A stretch of DNA of 64,000 nt from Streptomyces flaveolus. GTDB taxonomy: Bacteria > Actinomycetota > Actinomycetes > Streptomycetales > Streptomycetaceae. Of the stretch, positions 9,178 through 17,039 are shown one piece after another (within the stretch, counting starts at the first letter, position 1; the number at the start of each line of letters is the position of its first letter). The translations under genes were made by a program, and so were the position numbers. A model generated the notes under the pieces. It was not told where the DNA came from, searched no databases, and saw only the letters and a program-made list of their open reading frames with translations. The stretch lies in assembly GCF_000716535.1 (NCBI RefSeq), contig NZ_JNWV01000039.1:23248-87247 (forward strand), written 5' to 3'.

Positions 9178-9551
9178 GGCATGACAGCGGAACGCGTGGC
9201 AGCGGAAACGCCTCGGAGGCGTGAAGCGGAGCGGCTCGGGCTGCGCCGGCGGGAGGGCTCGGGGCGTGTCGGGGGATGGCTCGGAGCGTGCCGGTGGGAT
9301 GGTCCCGAGCGTGTCGGGGGGGGATGGCTCGGGCCATGTCGGCTGGACGGCTCCGAGCATGTCGGCGGGATGGCCCCGAGCGTGTCGGCGGGATGGATCG
9401 GACCATGACGCCCGGATGGCTCGGGCCATGACGGCCGGACGGCCCCGAATATGCCGGCCGGACGGCCCCGAACATGCCGGTCGGACGGCCCCGAACATGC
9501 CGGCCGGACGGCTCGGACCATGCCCAGCGGAGCGGCCCGGAGCGTGACAGC
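9178..9551. repeat. Tandem array of about 16 copies of a 23-bp repeat
   Basis: From about 9274 to 9551 there are twelve well-aligned units, mostly exactly 23 bp (for example at 9345, 9368, 9391, 9414, 9437, 9460, 9483 and 9506); one at 9297 has 25 bp. Four more degenerate 22-26-bp units extend left to ~9178. The consensus begins GGACGGCCCCGAACATGCCG. Units 8 to 10 are nearly identical while outer units drift, typical of local duplication. 23 is not a multiple of three, so no single reading frame runs through conserved peptides. It lies between divergent genes (9106 leftward, 9623 rightward). It could be a protein-binding array, a phase-variable spacer or neutral repeat DNA. Confidence 0.85.
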
Positions 9552-9622
9552 GAGATCGCCGGGGACGGCGAGACCTCATGGCGGGCGTCACGATCCTGCC
9601 GGGCGCATTACGCTCGGTGCAC

Positions 9623-10780
9623 ATGAGCGACAGGCACATCAGTCAGCACTTCGAGACCCTCGCGATCCACGCGGGCAACACCGCGGATCCCCTCACCGGC
9701 GCGGTCGTCCCGCCGATCTACCAGGTCTCGACCTACAAGCAGGACGGCGTCGGCGGGCTCCGCGGCGGCTACGAGTACAGCCGTAGCGCCAACCCGACCC
9801 GGACCGCCCTGGAGGAGAACCTCGCCGCGCTGGAGGGCGGCCGCCGCGGCCTCGCCTTCGCGTCCGGCCTGGCGGCCGAGGACACCCTGCTGCGTACGCT
9901 CCTCACCCCCGGCGACCACGTGGTGATCCCGAACGACGCCTACGGCGGCACCTTCCGGCTCTTCGCCAAGGTCGCCACCCGCTGGGGGGTGGAGTGGTCG
10001 GTCGCCGACACCAGCGACCCGGCCGCCGTGCGGGCCGCGATCACCCCGAAGACCAAGGCCGTCTGGGTGGAGACCCCCTCCAACCCGCTGCTCGGCATCA
10101 CCGACATCGCCGCCGTCGCGTCTGTCGCCCACGACGCGGGCGCGAAGCTCGTCGTCGACAACACCTTCGCCACGCCCTACCTCCAGCAGCCGCTGTCGCT
10201 CGGCGCCGACGTCGTCGTGCACTCCCTGACCAAGTACATGGGCGGCCACTCCGACGTGGTCGGCGGCGCGCTGATCGTCTCCGACGCGGCGCTCGGCGAG
10301 GAACTGGCCTACCACCAGAACGCGATGGGCGCCGTAGCCGGCCCCTTCGACTCCTGGCTGGTGCTGCGCGGCACCAAGACCCTCGCGGTGCGCATGGACC
10401 GGCACAGCGAGAACGCCACGAAGATCGCCGACATGCTGTCGCGGCACGCGCGCGTGACGAGCGTGCTCTACCCGGGGCTGCCCGAGCACCCCGGCCACGA
10501 GGTCGCCGCCAAGCAGATGAAGGCGTTCGGCGGCATGGTGTCGTTCCGGGTCGAGGGCGGCGAGCAGGCCGCGGTCGACGTGTGCAACCGGGCCCAGGTG
10601 TTCACCCTCGGCGAGTCCCTCGGCGGCGTCGAGTCCCTCATCGAGCACCCCGGCCGGATGACGCACGCCTCCGCGGCCGGTTCCGCGCTGGAGGTCCCGG
10701 CCGACCTGGTGCGCCTGTCGGTCGGCATCGAGAACGTCGACGACCTGCTGGAAGACCTGCAGCAGGCCCTCGGCAAGTAG
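9623..10780 (+). CDS. metB: Cystathionine gamma-synthase/lyase (PLP, Cys/Met metabolism family)
   Basis: 385 aa. The PLP lysine is in SLTKYMGGHSDVVGG (Lys204), and the substrate and cofactor motifs YSRSANPTR and TPSNPLL are present. Joins cysteine and an activated homoserine to cystathionine, or cleaves cystathionine; the family does not separate synthase from lyase on sequence alone. The ATG at 9623 was chosen because homologous sequence starts there. No Shine-Dalgarno is visible, but TACGCT ends 8 bases upstream and could be a -10 of a leaderless transcript. An in-frame ATG at 9578 would add 15 residues. The 23-bp repeat array lies directly upstream. Confidence 0.9.
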   Translation: MSDRHISQHFETLAIHAGNTADPLTGAVVPPIYQVSTYKQDGVGGLRGGYEYSRSANPTRTALEENLAALEGGRRGLAFASGLAAEDTLLRTLLTPGDHVVIPNDAYGGTFRLFAKVATRWGVEWSVADTSDPAAVRAAITPKTKAVWVETPSNPLLGITDIAAVASVAHDAGAKLVVDNTFATPYLQQPLSLGADVVVHSLTKYMGGHSDVVGGALIVSDAALGEELAYHQNAMGAVAGPFDSWLVLRGTKTLAVRMDRHSENATKIADMLSRHARVTSVLYPGLPEHPGHEVAAKQMKAFGGMVSFRVEGGEQAAVDVCNRAQVFTLGESLGGVESLIEHPGRMTHASAAGSALEVPADLVRLSVGIENVDDLLEDLQQALGK

Positions 10781-10786
10781 CGGGGA

Positions 10787-11035
10787 TCACCAGCCGGTGA
10801 GCGGTGGGGTTGTCTGCGAGGGCGGCTCCACCCAGGGTTGGGTCTCGGCCGCCCACACGGCGAACGCGACGGCCGCCACGCAGGCCAGCAGCCACAGCAC
10901 CCGGCGGACGAGCCGCCGTCGTCGCAGCAGGCGTTCTCCGCGGCGTACCGCGTCCCCGTACAGCTCCACCGGCACCGGCGCCCCGCCCTGTTCCATGATC
11001 CGCCGAACAGCGGCCTCCCGTTCGAGCCGTTTCAC
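10787..11035 (-). CDS. Small single-pass membrane protein, last gene of sigma-like operon
   Basis: 82 aa from a GTG start that overlaps the stop of the 34-aa ORF upstream (GTGA); GGGAGG lies just before it. The first 45 residues are highly basic (RRRRLVRRVLW), followed by a membrane helix (LLACVAAVAFAVWAA) and a short Pro-rich tail, so the N-terminus should be cytoplasmic. It converges on metB with only 6 bp between the stops. Its place in an operon with a sigma-like protein suggests a membrane anchor or anti-sigma-like role, which is inference; no zinc-anti-sigma motif is present. Confidence 0.7.
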   Translation of the reverse strand: MKRLEREAAVRRIMEQGGAPVPVELYGDAVRRGERLLRRRRLVRRVLWLLACVAAVAFAVWAAETQPWVEPPSQTTPPLTGW

Positions 11036-11136
11036 CTTGACCTCCCGCCGCCGGACCGGCGCTTGCGCAAGAAGGGGCTGCCCTGGTGGCGGTCGTGCGA
11101 GGCGACGCGCCGTACGAGGTCGCCGGCGCGGCTCAT
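11032..11136 (-). CDS. 34-residue basic microprotein, translationally coupled on both sides
   Basis: ATG at 11136 overlaps the TGA of the sigma-like gene (ATGA) and its own TGA overlaps the GTG of the membrane protein (GTGA). The peptide begins MSRAGDLVRRVASHDRHQGS and ends in a run rich in Arg, Lys, Gly and Ser; about a third of its residues are Arg, Lys or His. Overlap at both ends is hard to explain unless the frame is translated, at least as a coupling device. It could bind RNA polymerase, nucleic acid or the neighbouring proteins, or serve only to pass ribosomes along. Confidence 0.6.
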   Translation of the reverse strand: MSRAGDLVRRVASHDRHQGSPFLRKRRSGGGRSR

Positions 11137-11636
11137 GACGGCGCCACCTCGGTGTTCGCCGGGCGGGGGGCGGCCGGGCGGGCGGGGTGCAGTACGTCGG
11201 CCGTCGCGCGGTCGCAGAGGGTGTGGACGCGTTCCGTGGGCAGGCCGAGCAGAGCCGCCGCCTGCTCCTCGGCCACTCCCTCGTAGAACCGCAGGACCAG
11301 GACCAGCCGCTCCTGCGGCTTGAGCGCGGCGAGCGGACTGCGCGGATCCGGCCGGGCGCGGCGGAAGAGGCCGTACCGGTGCCAGGTGGTGCGCGCGAAG
11401 CGGGTGGCCAGGTACTGGCGGGCGCAGTCGTACGGGTCCTCGCCGAGCAGCCGGTCCCAGCGGGCGTAGGTGTGGGCGAGCGCGAGCGTCAGCAGGCGCC
11501 GCGCGCGCGGGTTGGCGTCCGGCGCCTCCGCGGTGAGCAGCATGGCGGCGTGCAGCAGGCGCCCGGCCGCGCCCGCGACGAACGCCTCGAACTCCCGGGC
11601 CCGGCGCGCATCACGGGCCACTTGCCGATCACCCAC
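11133..11636 (-). CDS. Degenerate ECF (SigE-family) sigma-factor-like protein
   Basis: 167 aa from GTG 11636, which is preceded by GGGGGGAGG. The layout resembles a Streptomyces SigE-family ECF sigma factor: a helical N-terminal part in the region 2 position (FEAFVAGAAGRLLHAAMLL) and a region 4-like part (LKPQERLVLVLRFYEGVAEEQAAALLGL). The recognition helix position reads TERVHTLCDRA, lacking the basic residues usual for -35 contact, and the region 2 acidic signature is weak. It may therefore be a sigma-derived regulator rather than a working sigma factor. First of three overlapping genes (this, the 34-aa ORF, the 82-aa membrane protein). Confidence 0.7.
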   Translation of the reverse strand: MGDRQVARDARRAREFEAFVAGAAGRLLHAAMLLTAEAPDANPRARRLLTLALAHTYARWDRLLGEDPYDCARQYLATRFARTTWHRYGLFRRARPDPRSPLAALKPQERLVLVLRFYEGVAEEQAAALLGLPTERVHTLCDRATADVLHPARPAAPRPANTEVAPS

Positions 11637-11775
11637 CGCGCCTCCCCCCGCCGGGGTCCCGTTCCGCACCCGGCCGGAACGGTCCGGACGAGCCCGTCCG
11701 CGGACCCGGTCTCATATCAGGCCAGTGGGGCGGGCCGGGGTCAAGACCTCGGAGGCTCTGCTGTGCGGTGCGCGG

Positions 11776-12300
11776 TCAGGAGGCCGGGGGCTGCTCCGCC
11801 GCCGGCACGCCCTGGACCGTCATCCGCGCGGAGAGCGCGTGGTTGAAGCGGGTGAGGAGCGTGCAGAACTGCTCGCGCTCCTCCGGTGCCCAGTCGTGTG
11901 TCAGCTCGGCCATCAGCTGACGCCGGGACGAGCGCACCTCCTCCAGCCGCGCGGCGCCGCGCGGCGACAGCTGGAGCACCACCGCGCGCCCGTCCTCGGG
12001 GTGCGAGGTGCGCTTGACGAGCCCGCTGTCGACCAGGGGCGCCACCTGCCGGGTGACCGTGGAGGAGTCGATGCCCATGCTCGCGGCGAGCGCCTTGACG
12101 CCCATGGGTCCTTCTTTGTCGAGCCGGTTGAGCAGCAGGTACGCGGCGCGGTCCATGGAGTTGCGCACCTGGCCGACGCCGCCGAGCCGCGTCTGTTCGG
12201 CACGGCGGGCGAACACCGCCACCTCGTGCTGGAGGGTGTCGAGGAGACCGGTGTCACCGACGGTCGTCATGTCCATCGACATTTCAGGTGTTGTGGGCAT
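11776..12300 (-). CDS. MarR-family transcriptional regulator
   Basis: 174 aa. Winged helix: MDRAAYLLLNRLDKEGPMGVK followed by the recognition helix SSTVTRQVAPLVDSGLVKR and a wing with SHPEDGRAVVLQLSPRG. The DGR wing tip is a MarR hallmark. MarR dimers usually repress their own promoter and a neighbour and release DNA on binding small phenolic or oxidising ligands. It diverges from ilvA, so the shared 145-bp intergenic region is the likely target. Several in-frame ATGs (12300, 12282, 12270) make the start uncertain. Confidence 0.88.
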   Translation of the reverse strand: MPTTPEMSMDMTTVGDTGLLDTLQHEVAVFARRAEQTRLGGVGQVRNSMDRAAYLLLNRLDKEGPMGVKALAASMGIDSSTVTRQVAPLVDSGLVKRTSHPEDGRAVVLQLSPRGAARLEEVRSSRRQLMAELTHDWAPEEREQFCTLLTRFNHALSARMTVQGVPAAEQPPAS

Positions 12301-12444
12301 GGCCGGAGGCTCGCTTCATGAAGGGCTGCTGGGTTGGGGGACAGGGTACGCGGCCCGGCGCCGAGCCGTACCAGCGCTGCACGAACCGGTCTCGCTGCTT
12401 GGTCACACCCGCCGTGCGCGAACGTGAACTGCGATGCTGGAGTC

Positions 12445-13674
12445 ATGAGCTATCGCACGGCTGACTCCTTGCGCTCCGTGACCCTCGACGATGTGCGCGG
12501 CGCTCAGAAGATGCTCTCGGGGGTGGCCCGCGTGACCGCGATGGAGGGCAGCCGGCACCTGTCCCAGCTCGTCGGCGCGCCCGTGCAGCTCAAGTGCGAG
12601 AACCTGCAGCGGACCGGCTCGTTCAAGCTGCGCGGCGCCTACGTGCGGATCGCCGGGCTGCTGCCGGAGGAGCGGGCGGCCGGTGTCGTGGCCGCGAGCG
12701 CCGGCAACCACGCGCAGGGTGTGGCGCTGGCCTCCTCGCTGCTCGGTGTGCACGCGACGGTGTTCATGCCGAAGGGCGCGCCGCTGCCGAAGATCAGCGC
12801 GACCCGGGACTACGGCGCCGAGGTGCGCCTGCACGGCCAGGTGGTCGACGAGACGCTGGCCGCCGCCCAGGAGTACGCCGCCGAGACCGGCGCGGTGTTC
12901 ATCCATCCCTTCGACCACCCGGACGTGATCGCCGGCCAGGGCACGGTCGGCCTGGAGATCCTGGAGCAGTGCCCGGAGGTCCGCACGATCGTCGTCGGCA
13001 TGGGCGGCGGCGGGCTCGCGGCGGGTATCGCGGTGGGGGTGAAGGCGCTGCGGCCGGACGTGCGGATCGTCGGCGTGCAGGCGGAGGGGGCCGCCTGTTA
13101 CCCGCCCTCGCTGGCCGCCGGGCGCCCGGTGTCGTTGCTGAACCCGGCGACGATGGCCGACGGCATCAAGGTGGGGCGGCCCGGCGTGGTGCCGTTCGGG
13201 ATCGTCGGCGAGCTGGTCGACGAGGTGCGCACGGTCAGCGAGGACCAGTTGTCGGCGGCGCTGCTGCTCTGCCTGGAGCGGGCCAAGCTCGTCGTGGAGC
13301 CGGCCGGGGCGAGTCCGGTGGCCGCGCTGCTGGCCGCGCCGGACACCTTCGAGGGTCCGGTCGTCGCGGTGCTCTCCGGCGGCAACGTCGACCCGGTGCT
13401 GATGCAGCGGGTGCTGCGGCACGGCATGGCCGCGCAGGGCCGCTACCTTGCCGTCCGGCTGCGGCTGACGGACCGGCCGGGCGCCCTCGCCACGCTGCTC
13501 GGGGTGCTGTCGGCGGTCGACGCCAACGTCCTCGACGTCAGTCACGTCCGCACCGATCCCCGGCTCGGCCTCACGGAGGCCGAGGTGGAGCTGCACCTGG
13601 AGACGAAGGGCCCGGTGCACTGCGCCGAGGTCGGCCGGGCCCTGCGGGACGCCGGCTACACCGTCATGGCCTGA
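12445..13674 (+). CDS. ilvA: Threonine dehydratase (threonine ammonia-lyase) with C-terminal ACT domain
   Basis: 409 aa. Deaminates threonine to 2-oxobutyrate, feeding isoleucine synthesis or threonine catabolism. PLP lysine in TGSFKLRGAY (Lys61); glycine-rich phosphate-binding loop VVGMGGGGLAAG. Residues ~335-409 form one ACT domain (VRLRLTDRPGALATLLGVLS). One ACT copy and a ~410-aa length fit the short TdcB/IlvA-like type common in actinobacteria rather than the long two-ACT biosynthetic enzyme. ATG at 12445 follows CTGGAGTC. MarR lies divergent. Confidence 0.92.
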   Translation: MSYRTADSLRSVTLDDVRGAQKMLSGVARVTAMEGSRHLSQLVGAPVQLKCENLQRTGSFKLRGAYVRIAGLLPEERAAGVVAASAGNHAQGVALASSLLGVHATVFMPKGAPLPKISATRDYGAEVRLHGQVVDETLAAAQEYAAETGAVFIHPFDHPDVIAGQGTVGLEILEQCPEVRTIVVGMGGGGLAAGIAVGVKALRPDVRIVGVQAEGAACYPPSLAAGRPVSLLNPATMADGIKVGRPGVVPFGIVGELVDEVRTVSEDQLSAALLLCLERAKLVVEPAGASPVAALLAAPDTFEGPVVAVLSGGNVDPVLMQRVLRHGMAAQGRYLAVRLRLTDRPGALATLLGVLSAVDANVLDVSHVRTDPRLGLTEAEVELHLETKGPVHCAEVGRALRDAGYTVMA

Positions 13675-13726
13675 CCCACAACGGCCGACCACGGCCGTCA
13701 CCTGTCCGGGTGAGGTCTCTTGAGAG

Positions 13727-13742
13727 ACGCGATACATCGCGT
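13727..13742. promoter_or_regulatory. 16-bp palindrome upstream of the ABC exporter, probable operator
   Basis: ACGCGATACATCGCGT: two perfect 7-bp arms (ACGCGAT / ATCGCGT) around AC. It lies between the ilvA stop and the exporter start at 13904, in a region more AT-rich than its surroundings, as expected of an operator overlapping a promoter. No regulator gene of the exporter is adjacent, so the binding protein is unknown; a TetR- or PadR-family repressor is the usual kind for DrrAB-like exporters. Confidence 0.5.
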
Positions 13743-13903
13743 TATGGTGTGTCGTGTGGTCGCCGGTCCACCTGCTCGCACGTGCGGCGGCACCCGCGTA
13801 CACCGGCATGCGCATCCGCGAAAACCCCGGACGCGGCCGAGCGAACAAACCTAGCCTTTGCGAAGAATCCGTCCCCGAAAATCCCGACGACGTGGAGACT
13901 CAT

Positions 13904-14887
13904 ATGCCAGGTGCCATCTATGCCGAAGGTCTGGTGAAGACCTTCGGCGACGTAAGGGCACTGGACGGCGTCGACCTCGATGTGCCCGAGGGCACGGTCC
14001 TCGGCCTCCTCGGGCCGAACGGCGCCGGCAAGACGACGGCCGTCCGCTGCCTGACGACCCTGCTGCGCCCCGACAGCGGCAAGGCGGTGGTCGCCGGCGT
14101 GGACGTGCTGCGGCACCCCGACGCCGTGCGCCGCTCCATCGGCCTGTCCGGCCAGTTCGCCGCGGTCGACGAGTACCTGACCGGCAGGGAGAACCTGCAG
14201 ATGGTCGGGCAGCTCTACCAGATGAAGGGGAAGGCGGCCAAGGCGCGCGCGACGGAGCTGCTGGAGCAGTTCCACCTCGCCGACGCCGCCGACCGCCCCG
14301 CCAAGACCTACTCCGGAGGCATGCGCCGCCGGCTGGACCTCGCCGCGGCCCTGGTGGTCTCACCGCCGGTGATGTTCATGGACGAACCGACGACGGGCCT
14401 CGACCCGCGCAACCGCCAGCAGCTGTGGGAGGTCATCAAACAGCTCGTCTCCGGTGGTACGACGCTGCTGCTCACCACGCAGTACCTGGAAGAGGCCGAC
14501 CACCTGGCCCACGACATCGCGGTCGTCGACCACGGCCGGGTCATCGCCAAGGGCACCTCCGACCAGCTCAAGGCCCGCACCGGCGGCGAGCGTGTCGAGG
14601 TCGTGGTGCACGAGCGGGAGGAGATAGCCGCCGCCGCGGAGGTGCTGCGCGGCTTCGGCAAGGGCGAGACCACGGTCGAGGAGCACACCCGCAAGCTCAC
14701 CGTGCCCGTCACCGGCGGCGCCAAGCTGCTCGCCGAGGTCATCCGCGAGCTGGACTCGCGCGGGATCGAGATGGACGACGTCGGGCTGCGCCGCCCCACC
14801 CTCGACGACGTCTTCCTGTCCCTGACCGGACACGCGGCGGAGAACGCCGACCAGGACGAGCGGAACGGCAAGGAGGCCGTGAAATGA
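13904..14887 (+). CDS. ABC transporter ATP-binding protein (DrrA-like drug exporter)
   Basis: 327 aa. Walker A GPNGAGKT at 37-44, signature TYSGGMRRRLDLA, Walker B VMFMDEPTTGLDP, followed by a C-terminal domain typical of the DrrA/NodI group (HEREEIAAAAEVLRG; then GIEMDDVGLRRPTLDDVFL). Powers export of a hydrophobic compound with the adjacent permease. The ATG at 13904 was chosen because GGAG lies 8 bases upstream and the family sequence starts there. Overlaps the permease gene by 4 bp (ATGA). Confidence 0.93.
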   Translation: MPGAIYAEGLVKTFGDVRALDGVDLDVPEGTVLGLLGPNGAGKTTAVRCLTTLLRPDSGKAVVAGVDVLRHPDAVRRSIGLSGQFAAVDEYLTGRENLQMVGQLYQMKGKAAKARATELLEQFHLADAADRPAKTYSGGMRRRLDLAAALVVSPPVMFMDEPTTGLDPRNRQQLWEVIKQLVSGGTTLLLTTQYLEEADHLAHDIAVVDHGRVIAKGTSDQLKARTGGERVEVVVHEREEIAAAAEVLRGFGKGETTVEEHTRKLTVPVTGGAKLLAEVIRELDSRGIEMDDVGLRRPTLDDVFLSLTGHAAENADQDERNGKEAVK

Positions 14888-15735
14888 GTGCCGTCACCGA
14901 GACCGCGCCCGTCGCGGCACCCGGCAACCCGGTGAGCAGATCCGTCCGCGACTCACTGGTCATAGCCCGCCGGAACCTGATCCGCATGGGCCGGATTCCC
15001 GAGATGCTGATCTTCGGACTGATCCAGCCCATCATGTTCGTGGTGCTGTTCACCTACGTGTTCGGCGGCTCGATCCAGGTCGGCTCGTCCAGCTCCACCC
15101 AGGCCTATCGCGAGTTCCTGATGGCCGGCATCTTCGCCCAGACCGTCACGTTCGCAACGGCGGGCGCCGGCGCGGGCATCGCCGACGACATGCACAAGGG
15201 CCTCATCGACCGGTTCCGCTCCCTGCCCATGGCGCGCGGCGCGGTCCTGACCGGGCGCACCCTCGCCGACCTGGTCCAGACGGCGCTGACCCTGCTCGTC
15301 CTTGCGGTCGTCGCCGTGCTCGTCGGATGGCGCACGCACGAGAACTTCGGCAAGGTGCTCGCCGGATTCGGCCTGTTCCTGCTGCTCGGATACGCCTTCT
15401 CCTGGATCGGCGCGCTCATCGGCCTGTCCGTGCGCACCCCGGAGGCGGCGACCTCGGGCGGCCTGATCTGGCTGTTTCCGCTGACGTTCATCTCGAACGC
15501 GTTCGTGGACGCCAACCAGATGCCGGCCTTCCTGCGGCACATCGCGGAGTGGAACCCGTTCAGCGCCACGGTGCAGGCCTGCCGCGAGCTGTTCGGCAAC
15601 CTCCCCCCGGGCTTCCGCACACCCGACGCCTGGCCCATGCAGCACCCGGTCCTGGCCTCGCTGATCTGGTCGGTCCTGATCATCCTGGTCTTCCGCACCC
15701 TCGCGGTGCGCAAGTACCGCTCCGCGACCGCCTGA
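14884..15735 (+). CDS. ABC-2 type permease (DrrB-like)
   Basis: 283 aa with about six membrane helices. The cytosolic loop motif GLIDRFRSLPMARGAVL is the hallmark of ABC-2 drug and lipid exporters, and the C-terminus ends in a helix plus RKYRSATA. Translationally coupled to the ATPase gene. The substrate cannot be read from sequence; DrrAB homologues confer resistance to anthracyclines and other lipophilic drugs or export lipids. Followed by a strong bidirectional terminator. Confidence 0.9.
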   Translation: MSAVTETAPVAAPGNPVSRSVRDSLVIARRNLIRMGRIPEMLIFGLIQPIMFVVLFTYVFGGSIQVGSSSSTQAYREFLMAGIFAQTVTFATAGAGAGIADDMHKGLIDRFRSLPMARGAVLTGRTLADLVQTALTLLVLAVVAVLVGWRTHENFGKVLAGFGLFLLLGYAFSWIGALIGLSVRTPEAATSGGLIWLFPLTFISNAFVDANQMPAFLRHIAEWNPFSATVQACRELFGNLPPGFRTPDAWPMQHPVLASLIWSVLIILVFRTLAVRKYRSATA

Positions 15736-15788
15736 CAGCAACACGGCGGCGGACCCGGGCCGCGCGCGACGGCCCGGAGCATGACAAA

Positions 15789-15818
15789 GCCCCCGGCGGC
15801 CCTGAGGGCGCCGGGGGC
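15789..15818. terminator. Bidirectional hairpin terminator between exporter and greA
   Basis: GCCCCCGGCG at 15789-15798 pairs perfectly with CGCCGGGGGC at 15809-15818, with a 10-base loop that can pair further (CCCTGAGGG). It lies between the convergent stops of the permease (15735) and greA (15842). No long U-tract, as is usual for Streptomyces hairpins. Confidence 0.8.
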
Positions 15819-15841
15819 CGGAAGTCCACCGGGGGCCGGGA

Positions 15842-16339
15842 TCAGCCCGTGTACGGCTCGGCCTTCAGGATCCGGACCGAGGCCTTCTTGCCGTTGGGCA
15901 GCTCGTACTCCGCGTCCTCGCCGACCTTGTGGCCGATGACGCCCGCGCCGAGCGGGGACTGCGGAGAGTAGGTCTCGATTTCGGCGCTCGCGTACTCGCG
16001 CGAGGCGAGCAGGAACGTCAGCGTGTCGTCCTCGTCACCGTCGAAGGCGATCGTGACGACCATGCCGGGGGCGACGGCGCCGTCCGCGGCCGGCGGCTCG
16101 CCGACCTTGGCGTTTTCGAGGAGCTGGGTCAGCTGGCGCACGCGCAGCTCCTGCTTGCCCTGCTCCTCCTTGGCCGCGTGGTACCCGCCGTTCTCGCGCA
16201 GGTCGCCCTCCTCGCGCGCAGCCGCGATCTTGGCGGCGATCTCCGTGCGCGCAGGACCAGTAAGGTACTCAAGCTCGTCCTTGAGCTTGTTGTACGCCTC
16301 CTGGGTCAGCCAGGTGACGTTCTCGCTGGTCTGGGTCAC
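15842..16339 (-). CDS. greA: Transcription elongation factor GreA
   Basis: 165 aa. Binds backtracked RNA polymerase and stimulates transcript cleavage. The N-terminal coiled-coil finger carries the acidic tip and the basic DLRENGGYHAAKEEQ segment; the C-terminal FKBP-like domain holds SPLGAGVIGHKVGEDAEYELPNG. GTG at 16339 was chosen because GAGGAG precedes it and the length fits the family (~160 aa). Confidence 0.95.
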   Translation of the reverse strand: MTQTSENVTWLTQEAYNKLKDELEYLTGPARTEIAAKIAAAREEGDLRENGGYHAAKEEQGKQELRVRQLTQLLENAKVGEPPAADGAVAPGMVVTIAFDGDEDDTLTFLLASREYASAEIETYSPQSPLGAGVIGHKVGEDAEYELPNGKKASVRILKAEPYTG

Positions 16340-16539
16340 AGGGTGCTCCTCGTCGGTACTGGGAATACAAAGCATCGCCCTACCCAGAAGAATGTTCCCT
16401 CATGGATGGGCGAAACCACGAGCCTAACAATTCAACGCCGGAAGGGGGAGGACATAAGCCATCAGAATCACATCAACGCAGGTCAGGGCCTACGCATTCC
16501 GGGTGAACCAGGGGAGTGTCCGAGGGTGTCCGCCGCGGG

Positions 16540-16938
16540 TCAGTCGGCGTGACATCCCACCAGCTCGGCCGTCGTCCCCTGGGCCGTCGTACGGAGCGTG
16601 ACGACCTTGTCGATCCGCGTGGACGACCCGGAGAAGCGGAAGTCGGCCCGGCCCACCTCGGCGCCGTCGGCCGACTGCGAGCGCAGGGTGCAGTAGCCGG
16701 ACGCGCCGGCGTCCTTGCGGACCTCCAGGTGCACCTGGACCGCGTCGTCGGACGCCTTGAAGGTGATGACCTCGGCGCTGATCTCGTTCTGGGCGACGTA
16801 GTGGTAGAAGAAGAAGCCGACCAGTGCGAGCAGGACCGCGCCCAGCACCGAGCCGGCGATCCTGAGCTTGCGGTCGGCGCGCTGATCCGAGGAACGGCCG
16901 TAGCGGCCCTCGGGCAGCCGCGTGCTCGCGGTACTCAT
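16540..16938 (-). CDS. DUF4307 single-pass membrane protein
   Basis: 132 aa. A basic cytoplasmic N-terminus, one membrane helix (LRIAGSVLGAVLLALVGFFFYHYV) and an extracytoplasmic beta-rich domain with two Cys that may pair. The layout, the FYHYVAQ segment and the location next to mca match the actinobacterial DUF4307 family, whose function is unknown. Divergent from mca, which suggests a shared promoter region. Confidence 0.85.
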   Translation of the reverse strand: MSTASTRLPEGRYGRSSDQRADRKLRIAGSVLGAVLLALVGFFFYHYVAQNEISAEVITFKASDDAVQVHLEVRKDAGASGYCTLRSQSADGAEVGRADFRFSGSSTRIDKVVTLRTTAQGTTAELVGCHAD

Positions 16939-17039
16939 GATCGTCCTCTCCGCGGAATTATTCGCCCCCCGATTCGGTCACTATAGAAGCCGCCGACCGC
17001 GCCACAGACACGGGGCGCCGACTTACCGAGGATTGAGTC

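Noticed and set aside
9178..9551. CRISPR array
   Set aside because: Repeats abut directly with no unique spacers.
9025..9639. 204-aa leftward frame with repeated Pro-Ser-Gly-Arg-His words
   Set aside because: It is the translation of the 23-bp tandem repeat plus part of the next gene; the repeat length is not a multiple of three and no RBS is present.
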